This document shows positions 8,362 to 14,411 of a stretch of DNA of 43,054 nucleotides, piece by piece. Below the pieces are notes generated by a model. The model had not been told where the DNA came from. It searched no databases and worked only from the letters and a program-made list of their open reading frames with translations. The translations under genes and the position numbers were made by a program. Position 1 is the stretch's first letter. Every line of letters begins with the position of its first letter. Source of the stretch: JAWXVE01 sp044425575 (GTDB lineage Bacteria > Bacillota > Clostridia > Lachnospirales > Lachnospiraceae); contig JAWXVE010000009.1 of assembly GCA_044425575.1 (NCBI GenBank), forward strand, positions 1-43,054, given 5' to 3'.

Positions 8362-8986
8362 ATTGCACCTCCTTGCATCCCAAGGAAGCCATAAATTCTT
8401 TATCATGACTAATAATCAAAATACCAAGTCCTTGTTCCTTTTGTAAAGAACGTAATAATCTAGCTAATTCTTCTTTCCGCAAACCATCTAGTGCTGTAGT
8501 TGGCTCGTCTAATATTAAATATTCTAGTGGTTCTAATAAAATACCAGCTAAGACTAACCGTTGCTTTTCTCCTTCACTTAGGAAAAAAGGGAAGGTATCT
8601 TTTACACCATAGAGATCAAATCTTTGTAATTGATGTGTAACAATTTCATGAACCTGTTTTACTTTCTTAAGTTCAAGTATAAGGGATAATTCTTCATATA
8701 CCGTACTGGCAAATAATTGTTTCTCAGGATTCTGATAAACGTATCCAATTCTTGCTCCAATTTCTCCCAAACTCAACTCATGAAGATTCTTACCTTGTAA
8801 GCGAACCTCACCCCCATCTAATGGAAGCAAATTCATAATCAACTTCCCTAAGGTAGTCTTGCCAACTCCGTTCTTTCCAACAATACCATAAATGGTATTT
8901 CTCCTGAATTCATAGGAAAAATCAGTAAAAATCCTAGTGCCATTGGGATAGGCAAATGAAATGTGGCACAAATTAAGGCAATCCAT
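8345..8986 (-). CDS. ecfA: ECF transporter ATPase (short EcfA)
   Basis: An ABC ATPase with Walker A GKNGVGKTT, Q-loop YVYQNPEKQLFASTV (typical of ECF/CbiO ATPases), signature LSEGEKQRL, Walker B LILDEPT and switch His in IISHD. At 213 aa it is shorter than most EcfA proteins (about 270-280), missing the usual C-terminal dimerisation region. The ATG at 8986 has GAAGG upstream; an earlier in-frame ATG at 9049 would add an unusual 21-residue leader. It overlaps ecfT and follows a second ATPase gene after a 201-bp gap, so the pair can form the usual EcfA-EcfA heterodimer. Confidence 0.88.
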   Translation of the reverse strand: MDCLNLCHISFAYPNGTRIFTDFSYEFRRNTIYGIVGKNGVGKTTLGKLIMNLLPLDGGEVRLQGKNLHELSLGEIGARIGYVYQNPEKQLFASTVYEELSLILELKKVKQVHEIVTHQLQRFDLYGVKDTFPFFLSEGEKQRLVLAGILLEPLEYLILDEPTTALDGLRKEELARLLRSLQKEQGLGILIISHDKEFMASLGCKEVQCEAKN

Positions 8987-9062
8987 ACTGCCTTCACAAT
9001 ATAATTGAGACAACTTGAGCAACCTCCAAACACTTGTAGTAGTATGCATTTCAAACTACTTT

Positions 9063-9071
9063 ATTGTAGCA
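9063..9071 (-). promoter_or_regulatory. Possible internal extended -10 promoter
   Basis: On the minus strand TGCTACAAT reads as an extended -10 element about 75 bases before the short EcfA start, within the longest gap of the operon. It resembles the mobA element TGCTATAAT. No convincing -35 is seen. It could give extra expression of the ATPase, EcfT, MobB and the dehydrogenase. Confidence 0.3.
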
Positions 9072-9187
9072 CATATTTCATGTTTTTGCTTATTTTTCTG
9101 ATGATTTTAATAATCTTTTTAGAATTTTAATCTCTTCTTTTTCCAAGAGATATTGCAACACATTAGGGAAGTGGTGGTAATCAGATT

Positions 9188-9859
9188 TCAGGAAGGATGT
9201 AGTAATACTTTTCCACCCTTCAACTCATATATGCGGTCTAGAAAATCTACCTTGGATAAATCATGTTCAATCATGAATATTGTATTGCCCTGCGCTCGTA
9301 ACATACGCAAGATGGACAATACTAGTTCGCAACTGTCCTGGTCTAATTGAGACAAGATTTCATCGCAGATTAGAATGCTTGGCTCTAGGGTAAGTACAGA
9401 TGCAATGGCAATAAGTTGTTTCTGACCACCTGATAAATGAGCTGGATTGTGGTATCGGTATGCTTCCATGTGCATATCTCCCAACACTTTGGTAATGCGC
9501 CGATCAATCTCTTCTGGTGGCAAGCATAAGTTCTCTGGTCCAAATGCTAATTCCATTTCTACTACGCTTGCAAATAATTGATGATCCGGGTTCTGAAAGA
9601 TATACCCCACTTGTTCTACTCGTTCCTCATGAGAAAGTTGTTCTTTGCCTAACAGACAAATCTTACCTTTCATGTCTAACTTCGTGAAGTCAGGTACAAT
9701 ACCAGCTACACACTTTGCAATTAGACTCTTTCCAGTTCCACTTAGTCCTGTTAGGGCAACTGTCTCTCCCGCTTCCACATGAAAAGTGACTGCTTCAAAC
9801 AGTGGCTCTGTGGCTTCTGGCAAGGTGAGACTTAAGTTCTCAACGTGTATAACGCTCAT
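9188..9859 (-). CDS. ecfA: ECF transporter ATPase (EcfA)
   Basis: An ABC ATPase with Walker A GLSGTGKSL, Q-loop YIFQNPDHQLFASVV, signature LSGGQKQLI, Walker B ILICDEILS and switch His in MIEHD. Walker B reads CDE followed by ILSQLD where most members have DEPTSGLD, a modest departure. The start is the ATG at 9859 with ATAGGAGT upstream; it shares one base with the previous stop (TAATG), so translation is coupled to the sulfite-oxidase-fold gene. The 223-aa product ends at KVLLHPS, shorter than usual. The next reading frame stays open for another 30 or so codons past the stop, which may be a frame-shifted tail. Confidence 0.88.
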   Translation of the reverse strand: MSVIHVENLSLTLPEATEPLFEAVTFHVEAGETVALTGLSGTGKSLIAKCVAGIVPDFTKLDMKGKICLLGKEQLSHEERVEQVGYIFQNPDHQLFASVVEMELAFGPENLCLPPEEIDRRITKVLGDMHMEAYRYHNPAHLSGGQKQLIAIASVLTLEPSILICDEILSQLDQDSCELVLSILRMLRAQGNTIFMIEHDLSKVDFLDRIYELKGGKVLLHPS

Positions 9860-10380
9860 TATTCTACTCCTATGGAGATTAACCATTTACAACGACGGTT
9901 GCTAAAGCTGTCACTTACCACTATGGTCTGCAAAGGACCTTGTCCACCATCCTCTTTGCCTAATAAGGCTTCACCTTCACGTTCAAAGGTTACATACACA
10001 TTCCCCTCCATGGCTACTTCACTTGCACTATATGCCACTGCATAATTATCAACTGCCGTTAAGGTGACAGTAGATTTGTCCTCTAGAGAAATGCCTAGAG
10101 ATTCTAGGATTACTCGCAATTCCACTCCCGTATATTGTTCCATGACACCATCTGAATCTGAGGTATCATAGACTGCCTGAAATTCTTCTGCTCCTAGAAG
10201 AATTAGTTCTTCATAGCTTAATATGGCTACCTCTTCTCCATTTTCTAAAATCTTCAGCTCTACCTTGTCAAAGGTGGCCTGATTCTCTTCTATGGCTCCT
10301 TGATTTAAGAATAAGGCTACTGCCATAATGACCACTAATACTCCTAGTATGATAACTGCAATTTTTGTCTCTTTCTTCAT
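9859..10380 (-). CDS. Membrane-anchored sulfite-oxidase-fold protein, Mo ligand absent
   Basis: The N-terminus has one hydrophobic anchor (about residues 8-25), so the rest should lie outside the membrane. The body resembles the oxidoreductase molybdopterin-binding fold (PF00174-like): YTGVELRVILESLGI, then a strand with AVDNYAVAYSASEV, then GKEDGGQGPLQTIVV and a closing KWLISIGV, the order seen in sulfite oxidase and YedY relatives. The cysteine that binds Mo in those enzymes has no counterpart here, so redox activity is unlikely; ligand binding is a better guess. The gene is coupled to the EcfA gene by a 1-bp overlap and follows the phosphodiesterase gene, suggesting a capture role for the ECF importer. 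Confidence 0.6.
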   Translation of the reverse strand: MKKETKIAVIILGVLVVIMAVALFLNQGAIEENQATFDKVELKILENGEEVAILSYEELILLGAEEFQAVYDTSDSDGVMEQYTGVELRVILESLGISLEDKSTVTLTAVDNYAVAYSASEVAMEGNVYVTFEREGEALLGKEDGGQGPLQTIVVSDSFSNRRCKWLISIGVE

Positions 10381-10411
10381 GTGTATTCTCCTCGTATAAT
10401 AAGTTTATAAC

Positions 10412-11827
10412 CTACTTCACGTAAATAATTGGAATGATCATATCTTCATATCGCATGGTTCCATGATTTCCACCTTCTCCATCTTGGTGCATACCATGGT
10501 CTGTGGTAATCATTACTTTACCGTCAAATTCCTCAATCAACTTGCCCACTTCCACGTCTATCTCTTCTAAATAAGCATATAACGCTTCCCCTTCTGGACC
10601 ATACATATGACCATAATTATCTAACTCATGTAAATGAAGGAAACAAAACTCAGCTCCTTCCTGAATATCCGTAAGTGCTGTATCTAAGATTTGCATATCA
10701 CCTGCTAAGTGCAGGGTTGGTGCTATTTCTGTATCCAAGATCTGAATATCACCTTCTAAAAAGGAGGTTTGCAACTCCAATTCTAATGCTGTTGCAAAGA
10801 TGCTATCCACTAACAACTCCCGTTCCTCCCGCGAGTGTACCCCATTTACATCAGGTGTTGTTCCAGTAATCATAGAAGCGAATCCTGCATTTGTTACACT
10901 GGTGTGTACACTAAATGCTTTTACAATCTCACCACTGCTTATGTTTGGAATAATGTCTCGCTCCATGGCAGTTTCCAAGATTTCATACCCCAATCCATCG
11001 ATGAAGATGGTAAGCACCTTTTCCCCTGCTCGTAAATAATAATCCATGTGATAATAGGCATCCCCTACAAATGCATAAGTATCGCCTAGGTAGATCCCTA
11101 CCACTTGCTCATACTGGACATCTCCATTATGATAGGTAATCTGGTTATCATGGATTTCTAAGTATCCTGCTGTATCGCCAAAAGAAATGGCACCATTTTC
11201 TTGAAAAATAACGGCTTGTTGAACCTCGCCTATGAGGCTTTCTAAAGGAATCACACGGTGACTAGTATAAACGGAAACTGTATTGCCACTATCTACCGAC
11301 TCCCCTTCCCATTCTCTCACATATGTATATTCACCCATGAGCATTTGGCCTACTGTTGCAGTATATACATTGTCCGTGTCCGTATATATGGTAAAGGCTG
11401 ATGGACTAAACTCTTCGTTACTGACTACAACAATCTCTTCTACGTCCTTAATGTTACTACTCACTGGATGTTGTAGATTCATAATCTCCCACCCATGGTC
11501 TGCTGTATATAAGAGATAGCTTTCTTCTATGGAATTAGCTTCAACTTGTGCAACCAAACCATCTCCACCTATATAATACAAGCTACTATTTTCATCTAAC
11601 ATACCTGCCACAATGGTTTCCATTTTGATTCCTGTATACGTAGTTCCATCCTTGACAAATTTCGCATTGTCATACTGTTCCATATGATCAATGGTAATCA
11701 CTTCATCCACATCTCCTAAAACCTTAAGAGAGGGAATATAACTTTCCTGTGAAACGGACAACTTTAGCACTAAAAGCACCAATAGTGCAATTACTGCAAA
11801 AGGAGCATAGTCTAAATATTTTTTCAT
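10412..11827 (-). CDS. Membrane-anchored nucleotide pyrophosphatase-type phosphodiesterase
   Basis: A 471-aa alkaline-phosphatase-superfamily enzyme anchored by an N-terminal helix (about 8-25) and facing outward. The catalytic half (270-471) has the metal and nucleophile set expected of type I phosphodiesterase/NPP enzymes: Asp277 (FIDGLG), Thr312 in SVTNAGFASMITG, Asp403 and His407 (ELDNYGH), Asp443-His444 (TTDHGM) and His455 (GGNHGT). The N-terminal half (about 36-260) looks like one or two modules of the same fold as the neighbouring sulfite-oxidase-like proteins. An internal duplication (GDIQILDT and GDMQILDT, 17 residues apart) sits between the catalytic motifs. Placed between an ECF S gene and ECF ATPases, it probably removes phosphate or a nucleotide from a substrate before uptake. 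Confidence 0.78.
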   Translation of the reverse strand: MKKYLDYAPFAVIALLVLLVLKLSVSQESYIPSLKVLGDVDEVITIDHMEQYDNAKFVKDGTTYTGIKMETIVAGMLDENSSLYYIGGDGLVAQVEANSIEESYLLYTADHGWEIMNLQHPVSSNIKDVEEIVVVSNEEFSPSAFTIYTDTDNVYTATVGQMLMGEYTYVREWEGESVDSGNTVSVYTSHRVIPLESLIGEVQQAVIFQENGAISFGDTAGYLEIHDNQITYHNGDVQYEQVVGIYLGDTYAFVGDAYYHMDYYLRAGEKVLTIFIDGLGYEILETAMERDIIPNISSGEIVKAFSVHTSVTNAGFASMITGTTPDVNGVHSREERELLVDSIFATALELELQTSFLEGDIQILDTEIAPTLHLAGDMQILDTALTDIQEGAEFCFLHLHELDNYGHMYGPEGEALYAYLEEIDVEVGKLIEEFDGKVMITTDHGMHQDGEGGNHGTMRYEDMIIPIIYVK

Positions 11828-11879
11828 AACAGTATCACACCCTTCTTCTTATTGTAACCATTTGGAATTATACATTACT

Positions 11880-12416
11880 CTATAGAATTTTTTGTAGTTT
11901 TTTATAGAGCTGATAGGCAATCACTCCCCCAATGGCCCCTGAAAGAGCTGCACTACTTAGGCTAAGCAGCAAGGGAAGCCAAGGTAGGCGAAAGAAGATG
12001 AGATTACTTCCATACGTTCCTGCTAAATTGGCTAAGATGCATCCTGTCATAAAGTGCAGAATATGAAATTCTTTCTTTTTTCCAAAGAAAAAAGGAATCT
12101 CTGCAAATATTCCAGGTAGCGTATAAGTCAGAAGACTCAGAATTCCATGGCTACCTACTGATCCCATTGTAATGGTAATAATACCCTGAACTAGTGCAAT
12201 TAAGGCACAAGTTCCAGGCTTCCTTACTAACCCCATACCAAGTACAATCCACAACATATAGAATCCACCTGCAACAGCCCCTCCTGGTATGAAGAGCGGC
12301 CCTGTAACAATATGAACAAGTGGTACAATAATAGGTTTAATGGCTAGTCCTAGACTAGCCATCATTGCAATAATCATTAAATCAAATGCACGAAATCTCT
12401 GTAACGTGTTCTTCAT
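11880..12416 (-). CDS. ECF transporter S component, unknown substrate
   Basis: A 178-aa membrane protein with about five or six hydrophobic helices, the size of an ECF substrate-binding subunit. The first helix (LMIIAMMASLGLAIK) carries small residues spaced as in S components, where Ala-rich faces contact EcfT. Polar and glycine-rich loops (GGAVAGGFYMLW, MGSVGSHGILS, TYTLPGIFAEIP) probably line the binding site. It is not a CbiM/NikM metal subunit, since it lacks their N-terminal His motif. I cannot name its vitamin from sequence. Its neighbours (phosphodiesterase, Mo-fold lipoproteins, mobB, formate dehydrogenase) suggest a pterin- or Mo-cofactor-related compound. Confidence 0.8.
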   Translation of the reverse strand: MKNTLQRFRAFDLMIIAMMASLGLAIKPIIVPLVHIVTGPLFIPGGAVAGGFYMLWIVLGMGLVRKPGTCALIALVQGIITITMGSVGSHGILSLLTYTLPGIFAEIPFFFGKKKEFHILHFMTGCILANLAGTYGSNLIFFRLPWLPLLLSLSSAALSGAIGGVIAYQLYKKLQKIL

Positions 12417-12434
12417 TGGTTCATCCCCAACTTC

Positions 12435-12902
12435 TTATTCTACTATAATCTTAGTAAGATTCTTCATCCAAATACTGCCAGACTCTCCTTCAATTACCGT
12501 ATTAAGCGGACCATCTTCCCCTAACAGTTCCCCATTTTCATAGAAAGCAAGCATTGTCTTTTGTGCCATATCATACGTATATTCTTGAGCATAACCGTCA
12601 CTTGCTTCCACGCTTAATGTAGTAAATTCTGTTACGCCTGCAATACTGAGCACTTCCATTAGATCACACCCTGTCCAAGTACTTGTCGTGTCACCTTTTT
12701 GAGACGTTTTAAGCAATTCTGCCTCTGTAATGGCAAGACCTTCTATCATAGATTCATCCACTACTACTTCTGCTTCTTCCGTAACTACGACTAGTTCAAA
12801 TGCAGGAATGCTCACCGCATTTTCTTCTTGAGTGGAAGTTGTGCCGCACCCTACTAATCCCATCATTACTACCACTACTGCTAACATCATCCCTTTTTTC
12901 AT
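12435..12902 (-). CDS. Lipoprotein with sulfite-oxidase-like fold
   Basis: A 155-aa exported lipoprotein: hydrophobic signal ending in LVGC (Cys about 20) followed by a Thr/Ser/Glu linker. The mature part has the module seen in its neighbours: WTGCDLMEVLSIAGV, a central strand with ASDGYAQEYTYD, then GEDGPLNTVI and a closing WMKNLTKIIV. This matches the plan of PF00174-type domains but lacks the Mo-binding cysteine region. It lies 18 bp before the ECF S gene and 4 bp after the larger lipoprotein, so it is probably a surface ligand-binding partner of that importer. The fold call rests on motif order, not on close similarity. Confidence 0.6.
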   Translation of the reverse strand: MKKGMMLAVVVVMMGLVGCGTTSTQEENAVSIPAFELVVVTEEAEVVVDESMIEGLAITEAELLKTSQKGDTTSTWTGCDLMEVLSIAGVTEFTTLSVEASDGYAQEYTYDMAQKTMLAFYENGELLGEDGPLNTVIEGESGSIWMKNLTKIIVE

Positions 12903-12906
12903 CTTT

Positions 12907-13935
12907 CTAATTCTCCTTCTCTAATTGTATAATCGGAATGGAACTAGTCCCCTCCTGATCTACCAGATATAATACTCCCCCCTCTATGATAAAGTAGAAT
13001 TCTCCCACAATTCCACCACTGATGGTGGTTGCTTCGCCCTCTACATCATATGCTACATAATCGGTACCACTTACTCCACTTTGGCTTAATAGGGACCATA
13101 AATCTGGAAGTTCCTCCACAGCACTTAAAGCTACAAATGTGGTATCTCCAGCCTTGAGATAAGTGATTTCCTTAATTTGCATTCCCTTTGGCAAAGTTGG
13201 TCCTGTAAAAAGTGGCGCATCCTCTCCCGTCAATTTTAAATATGCATTACTAGCTGTATCAATATCTTTATCATTTTCTAATCCATCACTTGCTATTAAA
13301 GTAACGCTGGTAACACCATCCACATTAGCAAATTCTTGAAATAAGTTAGCTAAACTCACTGCTTGTTCCACTGTATCGTAATAGGTATAATCTTCCAACT
13401 CCATAACAGCAGATAGATTATCCAAGAAAACAATACGTTCCATCCCTGTACTTGCTAGATTGGCTTCAAAATTAAGTGAGGCAACTCCTTTCACCCAATA
13501 CATAGCACGTTCATCTGGTATAATGGTGCGAAACGCTCCATACTCATCGTATGCTTCTCCATCTTGCTCGTAGGCAATGATCACATCTCTCACACTTAAT
13601 ACATCTGGTGGCACAATAATCTCATACCCATCTCCTGCTACAATCTTAAGGCTTTCATAATCATTCAGATCATAGCCTGCTGTTGTTACGAGGTCCGCCA
13701 CATAGACACCCTTTACATTGGCCACATTAATGTCGCCATCTGATGTGGTACTTTGTGCTGTAATCTCAACAGCCTCTAATGCCTCAATATCCTCTAAGGT
13801 ATAGACAATAGCCTCTTCCCCTAATCCTTCCAAAGTAATCTGGGTAGTAAAATCATCGTCCGTTATTTCTACTTGCTTACAACCCACTAATGCAAATACC
13901 ATCGCTATCATAATGGGATACAACACCTTCTTCAT
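12907..13935 (-). CDS. Two-module lipoprotein with sulfite-oxidase-like fold
   Basis: A 342-aa lipoprotein (lipobox ALVGC, Cys about 19) that heads the ECF/Mo-cofactor operon. Residues about 30-160 show the module VKGVYVADLVTTAGY, AGDGYEIIVPPDVL, EYGAFRTIIP, YWVKGVASLNF, which parallels the smaller lipoprotein. Residues about 165-340 look like a second, more divergent copy with SDGLEND and a final SSIPIIQLEKEN. No cysteine other than the lipid anchor is visible, so it cannot bind Mo through Cys as sulfite oxidase does. GGAGAATGAG precedes the ATG. Probable role: capture of the importer's substrate at the cell surface. Confidence 0.58.
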   Translation of the reverse strand: MKKVLYPIMIAMVFALVGCKQVEITDDDFTTQITLEGLGEEAIVYTLEDIEALEAVEITAQSTTSDGDINVANVKGVYVADLVTTAGYDLNDYESLKIVAGDGYEIIVPPDVLSVRDVIIAYEQDGEAYDEYGAFRTIIPDERAMYWVKGVASLNFEANLASTGMERIVFLDNLSAVMELEDYTYYDTVEQAVSLANLFQEFANVDGVTSVTLIASDGLENDKDIDTASNAYLKLTGEDAPLFTGPTLPKGMQIKEITYLKAGDTTFVALSAVEELPDLWSLLSQSGVSGTDYVAYDVEGEATTISGGIVGEFYFIIEGGVLYLVDQEGTSSIPIIQLEKEN

Positions 13936-13970
13936 CTCATTCTCCTATTATACTTATGATAAACTCAGAA

Positions 13971-14002
13971 AAAGGAAAAAACCCTTTTCACATGAAAAGG
14001 GT
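13971..14002 (-). terminator. Rho-independent terminator after the STAS gene
   Basis: ACCCTTTTC (13981-13989) and GAAAAGGGT (13994-14002) form a perfect 9-bp stem with a 4-nt loop. On the minus strand it is followed by TTTTTTCCTTTTT. It separates the transporter/STAS unit from the ECF operon downstream, though some read-through may serve that operon since no strong promoter is visible between them. Confidence 0.9.
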
Positions 14003-14015
14003 CTGCCCTATATTC

Positions 14016-14312
14016 TTATTCTACTGTTAAAATATCAATAAATCCAGTTACTTCAAAAATCTCAATAATGCTTTCATTTGCACCAGTAATTACCATGCTG
14101 CCTTGCTTATTCATCTGTTTCTGAGCTGATAAAAGAACTCTTAATCCTGCAGAAGAAATATATGCTAGTTCTGTAAGGTCAAAAATTAATTTCGTAACAC
14201 CATCGAGTGATGTTTTCACCTCTGCTTCTAAGCTTGCTGCTGTTATAGTATCTAATCTACCTTCCAATGCTAATGTAAGTTGATTTCCTTGTGAATCTTT
14301 TGTTATGTTCAT
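14016..14312 (-). CDS. STAS-domain protein (anti-sigma antagonist type)
   Basis: A 98-aa single STAS domain. It has the strand-helix order of SpoIIAA/RsbV, with DLTELAYISSAGLRVLLSA carrying the conserved serine (SSAG) that is phosphorylated by a partner kinase in partner-switching systems. No sigma factor or separate anti-sigma kinase is nearby. The gene upstream encodes an ABC importer whose C-terminus resembles an RsbW-type ATPase, which is the obvious candidate partner. The gene has its own promoter (14370-14397) and a strong terminator, so it can be made in excess of the transporter. AAGGAG precedes the ATG. Confidence 0.85.
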   Translation of the reverse strand: MNITKDSQGNQLTLALEGRLDTITAASLEAEVKTSLDGVTKLIFDLTELAYISSAGLRVLLSAQKQMNKQGSMVITGANESIIEIFEVTGFIDILTVE

Positions 14313-14369
14313 GTGACATTCTCCTTATCTTATCCCTACACAATCTTGCTTAAATTGTTTGTTATTTTC

Positions 14370-14397
14370 ATTTTATCACACATTCTTTATTTGTCAA
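14370..14397 (-). promoter_or_regulatory. Sigma-A promoter for the STAS gene
   Basis: On the minus strand TTGACA (14392-14397) and TAAAAT (14370-14375) are separated by 16 bp, about 58 bases before the STAS ATG and just after the transporter stop codon. Confidence 0.75.
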
Positions 14398-14411
14398 GAA
14401 GTGGTTGTTCC

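Noticed and set aside
13936..13970. TATAAT just before the large lipoprotein gene as its promoter
   Set aside because: It lies directly against the ribosome site, leaving no room for a transcript start, and lacks a -35.
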